A stretch of DNA of 64,000 nt from Dryococelus australis (lineage: Eukaryota; Arthropoda; Insecta; Phasmatodea; Phasmatidae): the NCBI GenBank assembly GCA_029891345.1, contig CM056994.1, positions 221,506,491-221,570,490 of the forward strand, in the 5' to 3' direction. Both the position numbers and the translations under genes were made by a program. The notes beneath the pieces are model-generated. The model worked only from the letters and a program-made list of their open reading frames with translations. It ran no database searches and was not told the DNA's origin. Shown here in pieces: positions 45,930 to 57,279 of the stretch (within the stretch, counting starts at the first letter, position 1; the number at the start of each line of letters is the position of its first letter).

Positions 45930-46280
45930 CCCACACATCGAAGTTCAAATCAACGGGAAGTACTGGTGCTGCTTGACTCAGCCGCTTCCAGCAATTTCGT
46001 CAGGTGAGACATCCTCACAGATGACCAACAGGCCAAACCGCATCGATAGACCAAAACAGTGAGGATGGCAAAACCGGAATGTACACTTACAGTTGATAGC
46101 CGAACAAACCTTATTGTTGAACTTCACCACATCAAGACTCAAGCTGAGTTTGCAGTGTCACCCAACATCCAGGAAGAATTAATACTAGGCCACACATGGC
46201 TTCAGCAAAAACAATGCATAATGGACCACGGGCAAAGGAAAGTATACCTGGGCGACAACCACCGTGTAACCGTGAATTGA
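45930..46280 (+). pseudogene. retroviral-type aspartic protease
   Basis: LLDSAASSNFVR (about 45969-46004) is the active-site region, with DSA where DTG or DSG is usual, and a frameshift lies just before it. The frame 46059-46280 supplies the rest: ELHHIKTQAEFAV, then EELILGHTWLQQKQCIMDHG, the ILG-W-L box that ends gypsy proteases. The changed active site and the shift indicate an inactive enzyme. Confidence 0.7.
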
Positions 46281-46439
46281 GAACACCGACCTGACGTCAC
46301 AAATCCTCAAATCCTCTGCAAAGAGGAAATCAACCACGATCTTATAGAAGCGCAGTTCCAACAATTGAAAGAAGTCCTTAATTAATACGCCGGAGCTCTT
46401 GGATCTGGGTGAACACCACATCAAACATGTACAATCCAG

Positions 46440-47091
46440 CAAGAAACACTGCTGAACATGCACGCACCTAACTATAACCAACCATTCAAGGTTTCAACTA
46501 GGCACCACCACCTAATAATGGAACAGCTAGAAAACATGAATCACCAAGGAATCGTCGAGCCGTCAAACTCACCATACAACTCTCATGTTGTGCTTGTACC
46601 AAGAAGAATGGACAACTGAGGTTATCCGTGAATTACAAGGCCCTGAATGACACTCCATTACGATTCCACCCTCAGCCCTCGATCCAGCGCGAAAGTCTTC
46701 AGCACCTTGAACATGCAGTAGTTATTGGTAAATAACGGTGCATTCCGAAAATCGCAAGTACACTGCATTTACGTCACCAGGAGGAGAAACACTTCAGTTC
46801 AGAGTCATGCCTTTCGGACTCAAGAATGCATCTGTAACTTTTCAATGGTTAATGTCTGCATTAGTTTTAACCAGTTACATTGGAATGTTCCATTTTGCCT
46901 ACTTCAACGACATGATTGTACACTCCAAGTCATGGGAAGAACACCTCACACAGTTGCAACGAGTTTTGGAACAGCTGGAACTCCACAGTATGACGGCGAA
47001 AATTTTGAAGAGCCACTTCGGAAATACTTCAATCAAGTACCTGGGCCACATCGTTTCCACCAAAGTCCATATGAGCGATACAAGAAGTTGA
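46440..47091 (+). pseudogene. gypsy reverse transcriptase
   Basis: HHHLIMEQLENMNHQGIVEP then SNSPYNSHVVLV, a frameshift, LSVNYKALND, and from 46738 an open frame with KYTAFTSPGGETLQFRVMPF, GLKNASVTFQW and AYFNDMIVHS. The catalytic box that should read YxDD is YFND, so its first aspartate is lost. IKYLGHIVST closes the palm/thumb part. The order is standard for Ty3/gypsy pol. Part of the palm region around motif A (about 46680-46740) is shortened. Confidence 0.85.
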
Positions 47092-47205
47092 AAAACCATG
47101 CACCAAAGAGCAACTCTGGCACTTTCTTGGATTGTGTAACTGACTCTGAGACTTTGTGTAAAATATAGCTGAACTCATGGCACCCCTACACCCATTGTTA
47201 GAAAA

Positions 47206-47810
47206 GGAAGCACGGTGATGGTGGACACCTGAACATCGCGCCACATTCCCGGCCCTCAAGCACAGCTTCCAGAGTATCCAAAGTCTGCATCGCCCACAAG
47301 GAGGACCTCTGATCCTGCAGACTGACGCGTGCCAAAACGGGCCATACCAAGAGGATCCAGACAGCAGGGCCCTGGTTATCGCATATGCAAGCACCCGGCT
47401 CAATGAAACAGAGCAGAAATACCACATCAACGAGCAAGAGTGTCTTGGTGTCTCGCGATCATCTGAGCAATCCGGAAGTACCGATACCACCTGGAGGGAA
47501 CTTATTTCATACTGAGAACCAACAGTAAAGCGCTCAAGTGGCTGAGAGAATCACGAAACAACACGGTCAAGCTTGGAAGATTGGACCTCTTTCCCTCCGA
47601 GTTTGATTTTGAAGTCCAACACTGCCCAGGCAAGAACAATGATCTCCCCACAGCCTTATCTTGACAGCCATACCTGGATGTCGAAGCCAAGCCCGATGAA
47701 GATGTGGAGCGCATCCAGTCACCTGAATTTCTGGAGAGCAGTCCTGAAGAACTGAGACTTCTTCAGCTTCAGATAAGCAGAAACCAGATCGAGCGACACC
47801 AATAGAAAGA
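47206..47810 (+). pseudogene. gypsy RNase H, end of the preserved element
   Basis: WWTPEHRATFPALKHSF, LILQTDACQNGPYQ (first catalytic D), YASTRLNETEQKYHINEQEC (catalytic E region) and KYRYHLEGTYFILRTNSKAL, with D replaced by N in the usual TDHKAL motif. LGRLDLFPSEFDFEVQHCPG ends the domain. Frameshifts and a stop near 47507 are present. The frame then gives a charged tail (SPEELRLLQLQISRN) and homology ends before any integrase. Confidence 0.8.
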
Positions 47811-47927
47811 CACCAATGTGAAGGAACTTCTACGGAAGCACCCACAATGGTTTACGCTATGACTATGGTAGGTAATGTAAACTGACATGTCAAATGATTA
47901 TTTTCGAAATGGTGGCTGTATAAACCT

Positions 47928-48110
47928 TATAACAAATTTCAAATTAACTTCGTATGCTGGCAGTATCTATTACAATCATCAAATTTGTCTACCCAGAGCC
48001 TGTTTTGTCCTCCAGTTTGTAAGACAAAGCCACACAAATGAATAAAGTTTTGTCATATCTCGGGAAACAACCAACAAATTTCTGCCAAATCTGACAAATA
48101 AGTAATACTG
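47928..48110 (+). repeat. unnamed dispersed repeat, copy A
   Basis: It shares with copies B and C a leading AATTTCAA...TAACTT-GTATGCTG-CAGTATCTAT block, a central TCC..GTTT block and a trailing TATCT.GGGAAACAAcnAAC...TCC/TGCC.AAAT block. No coding sequence or terminal repeat is seen. Confidence 0.7.
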
Positions 48111-48219
48111 TGGTTAGGCCATACAAACTTCATAGGCTATGTTTTAGGATGGCCAGGTGCTTATTATAAAAATAGCATCCATTTAAACATTTTAGCATAG
48201 CATGCTGAATCTACGAAAC

Positions 48220-48405
48220 AATGTAACCAATTTCAACCTAACTTTGTATGCTGACAGTATCTATGCAAGCATTAAATGAGTGAATATATAAACTCATCTG
48301 TCCACAGTTTTTGAAGATAGAATAAACTGAAAAATTGAGTTTTTGTGAGCTATCTTGGGAAACAATTAACTGATACCCACTAAATTCAGGCGACATGTTA
48401 TACTT
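48220..48405 (+). repeat. unnamed dispersed repeat, copy B
   Basis: It follows copy A in the same orientation at a spacing of 294 bases (CAGTATCTAT at 47961 and 48255). It keeps GGGAAACAATTAACTGAT and CCCACTAAATT. Confidence 0.7.
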
Positions 48406-50887
48406 TTGTGGTCCATTTAAATTTACATAACTTAAGGAGGTAGTATCCTTAATAAATTTGCTAATTATTGTGTATTTTTGTTATCGATCTTACTTTTTTA
48501 CACTATAAGATTATGACTGAATACTTATAAGTTCTGTTATTTGTTTTTTAAATAAGTTAATAATGAATAATTAAGTTTTTATTGTCAATTTGTTTTCAGT
48601 TGCTCCATGATTTAAGGATAACTTCACGTACGAAACTTGCCTTTTATAAACTAACTTGATTGTATTCTATGCTTTGAACTGCCTTAATTTTTTGTTTTTT
48701 ATTTGCAACCCTCCGAAAACTGTTTCTTTCTGTACTCCTCGAAACTGAAAATGTCGACACACATTTGAAATTACTACTACAGACAAACGAAAGGGAGCAC
48801 AAAGAAACCAAATACGTCAAATCACATGGGAAAACACACAGATTCAATTACATACTTCAGTATTTAGTTAAAAATAATAGCTAGTGGAAACACAAATGAA
48901 AAACAGGTTATCAGCAAAAAGTGAATGGAAAGTGGCTAATGTCTGAACTTGGTGAAGGTTTTGCTTGTAAGAATTCCCGAGGGAGAGGAGGAGATGGTGG
49001 CCGAGAGTGCTCACGTAGCAAACACCGAGGACCAGTTACGGTAATCCGAGAGGGTTGGGGTGGGGGTGGGTAGTTGCCTGTAAACCGAAGTTTGTGGAAA
49101 AGCCTAGAGTTCTCGGAAATGAAATGACGATTGACAGTAACAACTCTATACAGCACTTCTTCAGCTAACGTCTCTACACATTAATTTTGTCTGAAGGAAT
49201 AGCAGAACTAAAACTCTATATAATAATTTTTTTGGATAGAATGATAATTTTCAGCCCAAACTAGCATTTTCATTCCTAAAAGACAATCCAAAAGTTCAGC
49301 AAATTTTATTCCAGACAAAAATTAAGATTGAATATTTTTAATGTACGAGTATTTAGAGGTACTTTACAACTTCTCCCATGAACAAAAATTTTTGTATAGC
49401 TATCGGAACGCAGCATTTGTAGATAACGAGATGTTGCAGATGACTAGAATTTCAATAAAAAATATAAGTAATAGGAGCAAGTATAACTATGCAGAATGAA
49501 CAGTCAATGAATTGATTTGGAGTTGCGTGTCGATGTGCTGCCGACATATTGAACACAATTTATAAAAGTCTGTCAAGTATAACAGCATTGGTTTTTGAAA
49601 ATATAATTTTTGGTTATGACGTAAATATTACAGTGTCTATATTTTTGTAATATGGTTTTAACAGCAAAACTGCAGCTAATTTGTTACACATCTGTTTGCA
49701 TGCTGGGCACAAATACTGCTCATACTGAACTATTCCTTCCAAAGAGATTGGTGAGCAGTAGCTAATAAAAGATTAATTTTTAAATACAGTGTATACAAGT
49801 TTATTACAGATACTGACGACGTATCATCGCTTTCACTGAAAAACCTTGGAGATACAGCGAGTGTGCAATGGTTGTAATCAATAATCAGTAACGTCTCTTA
49901 ATAATCAGTAATGTCTCTTCAATACAGCTAAATGAATAACATGCAGGCTTGTTGGTTGTGTAACAACAGTTGTCTTTTAGCGTTTTCATCACCACCAAAT
50001 AATATTTATTTTAATTTATTTTTTATTATAAAAATATTATGACTGATAGACCTATTCTAACAATTAAAACCAAATAAAGAGTTTTTTATTTAATTAGTTT
50101 CAAACTCAATGGGATAAAATAGGTTATTTTATTCATGTAAACATTTCATAATTTAGAAAAAAATTAAAAACATTTTTTTTTGTGATATTTATTCAGGAAG
50201 TTCAAACGATAAAATACGGTAACGATGTTTCTTTGTTCGTTTTCATTTCTGTAATATTTCAGTCACATATTCTTATGTAAGTATTACACACACATTAACT
50301 TTAACTATGGGGATTTACTCAAAAGGTTTTCTTTCCCTATTCATGAGATCCTTCGAAAAAATGTCTGCAGAAGGAAATCCATGAGCTTTGTATTTTGATA
50401 AGTTTGCGGAATTTTTCAAAGGCATTTTCCTAAAACTGTGTATGCTTCTCCACATCTTATATGAAGAATTCTGAATCTGAAAATCACATCCAAGAGTCTC
50501 TTATCTCACAGATAAAGCAAATAACCGCATGTGTTCATTGGCCGATTGACAGCATAGTACTACAAAGTGACACCAAAGATACGTGTCCACCGACACTGAT
50601 TCATTTCAGCTAGCCAACGATGATGTTGTGCACCAAGCAAACGTAGTTGTAACAGTACAGAGTGATTCACAGCAACCGAGCTGTGCAGGATTACCTCAGA
50701 AACGACCTTTGTGATGCGTCACTTGGCCTTCGCCTGCTCTACCTGGACATTTTTGTGGTTGATGCAGCATCATTTCAAAGCTACCGTTATTTTCATTTTC
50801 TTAGTTTTCATATAGCAACAATTTACAGTGTTATTTTTACATTATCCATCAAGAAGTAAGAAGAAACCAAAAACTCTTTACATTTAG
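48406..50887. other. AT-rich spacer
   Basis: No gene is recognised. A 20-bp unit is repeated twice with one mismatch at 49880-49919 (AATAATCAGTAACGTCTCTT). A 65-codon frame at 50662-50859 lies just before a candidate exon but has no recognisable motif. Confidence 0.5.
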
Positions 50888-50933
50888 AAGGCTTCAAGCA
50901 AAGAAAATCGAGAAGAGCACATCTATTATAAAG
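50888..50933 (+). other. candidate host-gene exon (46 bp)
   Basis: An acceptor-like CTTTACATTTAG (to 50887) and a donor AAAG|GTATGT (GT at 50934-50935) frame 46 bases. They read without stop as KASSKENREEHIYYK plus one base, so the exon ends in phase 1. The peptide is charged and protein-like. I do not recognise the gene. The next candidate exon at 63889 begins with two bases that would complete the split codon, which supports both. Chance splice-like motifs are common in AT-rich DNA, so confidence is modest. Confidence 0.35.
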
Positions 50934-53260
50934 GTATGTAGCTATTAAAATTTGATTCCTTGGATTACCATGACATCCTTACCACTACAGCAATGTCGGT
51001 GTTATAAAAATAAATATACAAACTTAATCGTTAATAAGTAAAGCTAATCATTATGCCATATATGTAAATAAATAGTGTACTTCGCAAAGGATTTTATCGT
51101 GACTGTAAATATGTTTATTAGCAATGTAAACCCATTTTTTTACCATTTAGAATTGCTTTTTATAACAAATTCTGATACACCACAAACTGAAAATCTTGGA
51201 TCTATTTTGGGTAATTATTACTCCCTTTTAGATGCTGTTTAGCATACTAAAAGTTTTATTTTAAAACAATTAAGTCACAAAGACACTAGGCCCTTTACCA
51301 AAAAAATGTTGCAAATACTGGTGCTTATCGGCTTATGGTAAAATGCTGATTTCTGGAAAACTGGTTTCATAAGACGATCTTTCTTGTTTTTTACGATGTG
51401 CTGATTCATAGGTCATGTCAACAAATCACTTACAGCTTATTGTTTACATTTTTGTACAAAAACACGGTGGCAACCTCTATTTTCATGATGACGGGGGATG
51501 ATATTACCAACACTATTTTTATAGGTATAATATCTCCGTACTACAATTCACCGATTTGTTGCTTAATCGTGAGTATTTCCTGTTATTTTTAACTCAATTA
51601 CATTCACAACCACGGTTTTTAGGGGTGTGTAGCTCCCTCACTACTCACTTTAGGGAAAAAGTAGTACAGACATTTTCGTACTATTTTTTCATTAAGAATA
51701 ACCTGCCAAAGTTAGTCAGTATTGTTCGGAAACACGTATATCAAACATATATATTATATATAATATATATATGTTAACATCTCGTTTATTTTAATTTGCT
51801 AATTTCAAGCTAAATCATGCCATAAAAAGTTTTGTATTGAAACAGAAATTATTTTAAGTCTTTCTTGGATTTGTAATTTAATACCTCATATTTTACCTTT
51901 AAATACAAAATGTTAAAAAATGGAGTACAACAAAATAGCATAATTGCATTCTTAACAGATGATAGCCAATGTATTCCAATTAAAATCTTACAAAATACTA
52001 AAAGCGAAATACTTCCAAACCCATTGGAACATGGCCTCACTCACTGATATAACCAATACGTGTAGTAATATAACATATTTCGATTTTAAATTTGGTTACT
52101 GCTTCCCAAATTTATTATAGTGTGACGTAACTTAGGTTACAACACTATTGCATGAGTTACTTCTGGCCATAGTCTTACAACATATATAGATAAAACTTCA
52201 CTGGAGGAAATGGGATAACCGCGAGAAAACCCACCCACCGATCAATGGCAAAATCCACCAGGTATTCCACATCCAGAAATCTGGCAGCCACTCAGATTGC
52301 CCCGGTGGCAGGCAAGCAATTAATCTACTACATTATGTATCCCCACAAATGCAAAGTTAACAAGTTATGATACTGTTGTAAAATAAAATCGCTTATTTCC
52401 TGAATACATATTACAAATTACGTATTTCCCAAATACATATTAAAATCTATATTATTTAAAAGTGTAAAATGGTATATATTCATAATTTAATATTTTTGTA
52501 CATAATCTTACATAATAATCAGACTTAATATTATGTTATGAAACACAAACCATCCAGGCGGACCAATAGTTAAATTTGAATTACAGTGTCTAATAGCAAG
52601 AAATACGAAAATTTTGCGAATTCATTTTGGGACAAGATAGACGTCAAACACACACATATATATATATATGTATAGTGAAGTCACCTTCGCAATTAGATCA
52701 CAGTTTATTAGACCCATCCTGCACGCCTTTGAGCCAATAGCAGAATTGCAAGGAAACACCTTGCAAATCCCATAACTGCCAGGTGTGGGGCAACAGCCAA
52801 TAAACACACCGCTGAGGCTCCAATATGCAGAGAACTCAGGAGTCTAGCCTATACGTAAATTGAACTAGCAAAATTTTCCTATCCCAACTAATAGCTTTGA
52901 AGTATATGCAGAATGGTATGTTGATCATAATGAATTTCCCGTTCTTATCACACAACCAAAATTACACATTTTAGCCAGTGTAGAACATGTGAGAAAAATA
53001 TAAACTTGCTGATTTCCTATAAGATAGTTACTTTAATGCAGGAGATCCATGGAGCAAACGAGTATGCTGAATAATGATCAAACGTAAATATCAATGTCAA
53101 ACATCATTTTTCCATTTCATTTTGCACTACCTGCCATAAAATAATGTCTACTCAAATTTAATATAATATTTAGGCCTACTTCAATGTTTTAAGTGTACCA
53201 CAAATTAAAATTTAGTTTTTGACGTGTACCGTTTATTAAAAATTATTTCTTATGACACAG
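50934..53260. other. AT-rich spacer (candidate intron)
   Basis: No gene is recognised. A TA-rich palindromic stretch lies at 51747-51773 and a short TA run near 52658. A GC-richer segment at 52200-52310 (starting GGAGGAAATGGGATAACCGC) looks like a fragment of an old interspersed repeat, but I cannot name it. Confidence 0.45.
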
Positions 53261-53419
53261 TTCAGGAAGGAAGCAAAAGCAGGCACAAAGAATTCATGGG
53301 CAAGGCCCGTTGTTTCGTGAAGCTACAGTTGCTAATGACTGGTAGGGAAAGAGTTGGAAGAAATGTGAAGGTTATCAAGACGACAAGCATTTAGTTCTAT
53401 GGAGTTTCACTGCAGGAGG
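53261..53419 (+). other. exon-like segment with in-frame stop
   Basis: TTATGACACAG precedes and GGAGG|GTAAGT follows a 159-base segment. Joined in phase to the 50888-50933 candidate exon it would read QEGSKSRHKEFMGKARC and onward, but with a TAG before the donor. It could be a poison or alternative exon, or a coincidence. A 19-base C run lies shortly after the donor. Confidence 0.2.
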
Positions 53420-53444
53420 GTAAGTACTTTCCTCCACTCAACCT

Positions 53445-53463
53445 CCCCCCCCCCCCCCCCCCC
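53445..53463. repeat. poly-C run (19)
   Basis: Nineteen uninterrupted C after ACCT. Confidence 0.95.
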
Positions 53464-54104
53464 ATTTTTCCCATTTACTCATCCTTTGCCACAGACTACG
53501 TGGGGTCTAACTCAACGAACCGGATCATGTTTCTTAGAAGCAAAACACGTGCCATCTTTCGTCGAAAGACTGAAATAACAGAATGTTCAAGCTTCGTCTC
53601 TGATGTCCGTCAACAGGTGTGCCACTTGCCAAATCTACCTGCCGGCTGCCAAGGAAACCAGCGCCTTAAGGGGGTTCAGGCCCCGCCATGTTGAAAATTT
53701 TTTTTATTTTCAGCTACTACCAGCAAATGTGAATTTTGGATGGATTTTTTTGGATGACATGAGATAAGATATAACTTAATGTGTTTTCTGAAATCTGTTC
53801 TGTTTGGCTGCTGTAACTATTACGACCTCTGCAGTCACTTCCCCAAAATAATCAAATATTTTACCTCGGCTCTTACAAGTTAGAAAATATCAAATGCAGA
53901 GAAGCTTTAACAATTTAAGAACATTAAGGAATGTATTATTCATGACTTGTCGTACCGAAAATTGTAATGCACCTTCTGAAATTGAATTTGTGGCAGATAA
54001 TTTATAAAAATAATTTGACAGGAACTGACCAACCTTAAGGAATTAGTCACATATTTTCAAAATCACAGCAATGTAAATATTAAGTATGTCAGTATGCCAC
54101 ATGT

Positions 54105-54290
54105 CCGAAACAATTTCAACTGACTTAATTTGTAACAGTATCTATAACAAACATAAAATGTTCCACTAAATTTCCATTTTATTCTCCAGTTATAAAGGTA
54201 CCACCACATGAGAAAATTGAGCTTTCTTGGTCAAGTCTGGGACCAATCAACCTATTCCCACCAAACTTTTCACACTAGTAATGCTACAGT
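54105..54290 (+). repeat. unnamed dispersed repeat, copy C
   Basis: Contains CAGTATCTAT at 54136-54145, preceded by AACAATTTCAACTGACTT and followed by TCTCCAGTTATAAAG, GAGAAAATTGAGCTTTCTTG and CAACCTATTCCCACC. It is the same order of blocks as copies A and B, about 6 kb away. Confidence 0.65.
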
Positions 54291-54369
54291 ACGCTATGTT
54301 TGAAGTGTGTCTGGCTTTATTTACAGCATTGCTGCAATATAAATAATTTAGATGAGTTTATCATTTCCG

Positions 54370-54810
54370 GCAAACAACATTTTTTTTCCATGATGAGGTA
54401 ATTGTTGTCGGCTTGATAGAATTTCCAGTCTAAGTCACTCCATAAATAGCAAATAATTTTGTCAGCTTCTTCCAGAATGTATTGAGATTGGTGCCCTTGT
54501 CAATGTGTCTGGAGAAAGCCATCCCTGCAAAATTTCTTAATTGTGGCAATGATCTCTTGATACATAGGTTGAATCAGAAATGTAGCATTAGGTGGAAAAT
54601 ATTTAACCAACAATTGTCCATCCTCCAACTTGAGAACCTCTGCATTAGTATGCAATGGTGGATTTTTGAGTACTAGCACAGTTTTTTGTGGCAGCAGGTC
54701 TTTTGATTAAGATGTTCACACACTTGTGGCACAAAATTGTAACTAACCCAAACTTCCATTTTTTGTTCAATCGTTAGCACAACACATTTTTATTTGGCAG
54801 ACACTTTCAT
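54370..54810 (-). pseudogene. Tigger/jerky-type transposase, internally deleted
   Basis: From an ATG at 54808-54810 the minus strand reads MKVSAK, a stop, then VVLTIEQKMEV, the start of the N-terminal helix-turn-helix of Tigger/jerky proteins. It jumps directly to NFVPQVCEHLNQK and, after a frameshift, LKNPPLHTNAEVLKLEDGQ and LVKYFPPNATFLIQPMYQ, the DDE-domain region where LLLDNAPSHP and QPMDQG are usual. Here D is K in the first and D is Y in the second. A shifted tail (FWKKLTKLFAIYGVT, then TITSSWKKN) fits the C-terminus. Most of the DNA-binding half and the first part of the catalytic domain are gone. Confidence 0.75.
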
Positions 54811-55140
54811 GCTGACTGTTCAGAAGTGCAACACATTCATAACTGACTATACTACCTAGCTGGGAATGATGAGTGAACAACACATGTCTGGGTTATTGCT
54901 CTACACATCAGCAGTGTCCGCAACTCGCTGCCTTGTTAAACAGCTGCGTGGAGTTGCCAGCTCGCTGCTAGTGGCCACTATAGTGCGTACTTGTTTTTAT
55001 AAAACTAGTTCTTTTATTTTTTTTAATGCTGTAGTTAATCTGAACAATTATTATCAGGAGTTTACTGTATGTATGACCATGTCAGTTTAATCTGTTACAT
55101 TTGTTTGTATATATTTTATAATATGAGAACAGTTTTCGTA

Positions 55141-56533
55141 CACTAATGCTGTGAAAAATGCAACACCAAGAAGGATACATATGATTGAAATGAACCTTAT
55201 ACCATAGATTAGGCACATGACAATACACAATTGATTAGGATTACAGAACTGAATGTAATCTCTGTCCTTGCGATTTCAGTATGGTGTGAAGCCCTCACAT
55301 TCCACAATCAGAGCCCCTAAATACTGTGACATGGAATCAAAGAGGACCTGGATATGTTCCTGGGGAATCTCTTTCCAAGTGGTTTGTATGCGAGTCCACA
55401 AAGCATAAACAGTGGTTGCTGGAGGTCCGTAATGAAAAATTCCCATACCAACCGTAATCCAGATATGTTCAAAGGGCGACTTATCAGGCAAACATACAGG
55501 CCAGGAAAGCAGTGATACCCATCGTCCATTGAATAAGGCTTGCACATTCCTCGCCACATATGGCTGGGTATTGCCCTACTGAAACATGACATGTGGAGTC
55601 GCCTGAAGGAGAAGCAGTAACTCAGGCTCTAAAACCTCCCTGATGCAGCGGTTGCTGTTCAGATTGCCCTCAATATGTAGAAGTTGAAATTGCATGTTGT
55701 ATCCAATGGTGTACCAAACCATCACACTTAGCTTTTGTCTGCTATGCTGCACCACAATGCCGGCCACCATACTGCAGTCACCATGGGAGTGTCTAACATG
55801 TATGGAGCCATCACTGTAGGGCAAGTTGAAGCAGGATTCATCCAAAAACACTACATTTTGCCATTCAGCAGGTCAGCGATGGCGTTCACGTGCCCACTGC
55901 AGCCTGAGGCATTTGTGGTTTCTGGACAATGGAAGCCGACACAATGACATGCATGCCACCAGTCCAGCCCACAGCAGATGACATTGAACCGTCAATGCAG
56001 ACAGGTCTACACTCTTTGCAGTGCTCCAGTGTTGAGCCAACACTGCAAACGAGGCTGTAAGGTCTGTTACGGTTATGAGAACAAGATGGCAGTCATCACA
56101 TGTTGTGGTCACATATCGTGGTCCAGTACCCACTCATTGCTGTGTACAACCCTCTTATATCCAATTGTTCCACACAAGCATCACTGTCGTAGCAGCATGT
56201 CCTGTATGAGCTGCAATGTCACAGTATGACAAACCCATTTCCTGGAGACTGATCATGCTGCCCAACTCACTCACATGTTGATATGGCAGCCTTTGAAATT
56301 AGTGAGGCATACTGGCACTTGCTTTCACTTCGTTTGACAGCTCTTCACTGACTGAGCTTGGCGTAACACTGACGTTTCCGGTCACACAAGATAGGGTGCT
56401 GCTGGGCCTACGTGTATGCCATCTCTCTCTAATTGCAATCACTTACTGCTGGTACACTATTCTACACATCCTTCAAGTTTTCATTCATTCCGGCCAGCCT
56501 TTCTGGGTGTTGCAATTTTCACAAACAACAGAG
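55141..56533 (-). mobile_element. full-length Tc1-like transposon
   Basis: The left end (55141 on, CACTAATGCTGTGAAAAATG then CAACACC) and the complement of the right end (CTCTGTTGTTTGTGAAAATT then GCAACACC) form terminal inverted repeats of about 28 bases. TA flanks both sides (55139-55140 and 56534-56535). The 1.39-kb length and a single minus-strand transposase frame fit Tc1-type elements. Confidence 0.9.
55276..56310 (-). pseudogene. Tc1-like transposase
   Basis: From ATG 56308-56310 the frame passes a first helix-turn-helix (SLQEMGLSYCDIAAHTG) and stops in the linker. A second HTH region follows (RTA-like VLAQHWSTAKSVDLSALTV) and then RNHKCLRLQWARERHR. The catalytic domain starts with MFLDESCFNL (first D at 55840-55842) and continues MVWYTIGYN and LLHIEGNLNSNR. 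The second acidic motif, normally QDNARPH, reads stop-GNTQPY, so D is replaced by G. SWPVCLPDKSPFEHIW keeps the E. The end is IPQEHIQVLFDSM to EGFTPY. It is about full length for the family but inactive. Confidence 0.9.
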
Positions 56534-56734
56534 TATAAACCAAGAGAAAAAGGTTAAAAATTTGTTATTTTAACCAACCACATACTAATTTTTTTTTCCT
56601 TGCAATTGTGCTGCCTCCTCATGGTTGTGTTGAGGTTTATTCTCTGCCATTTTGAGAAGTGGAAAGGGATTGTTTTATGAAATATTACTGAATCGACAGA
56701 AAGACAAAGTTCATGTTACATGCTTCAGATTAAA

Positions 56735-56811
56735 TCTGTCTCAGGACTCAAACGCACAATCCTTCACCCCGTAAGTCGGTGTGTAGCCAATTACGCTACA
56801 GAGGGCAATGA
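56735..56811 (-). repeat. tRNA-like (SINE-like) fragment
   Basis: On the minus strand TAGCGTAATTGGCTA (complement of 56785-56799) fits the A-box consensus and GTTTGAGTCC (complement of 56746-56755) the B-box consensus, with the usual spacing. The arm between them can form an imperfect anticodon-like stem. It is probably a tRNA-derived SINE head or tRNA pseudogene. Confidence 0.45.
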
Positions 56812-57095
56812 AAAGTAGGCTTATGTGATAACTGTACAGCCTGTGTATGAGTGTCTTATCTAAGAGTATGTATGTGCATGTGTATGTACATATGTATGCG
56901 GGCACTCTTACTGAAAACTTTTGATACTGTTAGCTGATTTATACCAGACTCAAATATACTTATAGTACTCAGTAAATATAACTTCCTATCATAGCAAACT
57001 CAGTTATATGGCTGCTATTTTGATCCTTACTACGTACTATGTGTGTACAGAGTTTGGTGAAATTTAGTTCACACATTCAAAAGTCTGTAAGAGGA

Positions 57096-57178
57096 GATAC
57101 ACATATGCTCACACACATGGACGGACACACACATGCACACTCACATGCATCACACACATGTGCATACACACACAGACA
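57096..57178. repeat. CA-rich microsatellite
   Basis: Impure ACACAC / CACACATG sequence. The open frame rich in HTHAHSHAS derives from it. Confidence 0.85.
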
Positions 57179-57279
57179 GGAAAGTGATCTCATTAGTCTT
57201 ACTTTCCTTCGGAAAGTAGGCTAAAACTCCTTACAGATAAAAACACATTTGAAAATTTCAAAAAATTCTTACATGTCAA

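Larger units (their letters stand above)
41037..47850 (+). mobile_element. 3'-truncated Ty3/gypsy element with tRNA-Lys type primer site
   Basis: From the primer site at 44618 onward there are gag, CCHC knuckle, protease, reverse transcriptase and RNase H in order. Homology stops near 47850 before integrase, and no 3' LTR is found. Upstream, C-rich sequence with a TATA box and a polyadenylation signal is probably a long 5' LTR. It may reach back to about 41037, because composition is continuous across a hAT-type insertion (41420-42559), but that left border is a guess. Long LTRs with a tRNA-Lys primer are known in the Osvaldo/Ulysses group. Membership here is inference. Confidence 0.7.

Noticed and set aside
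33761..47850. Integrated infectious retrovirus or endogenous virus with envelope gene
   Set aside because: No envelope-like frame (signal peptide, membrane anchor) follows pol in any of the gypsy copies. They read as LTR retrotransposon remains.
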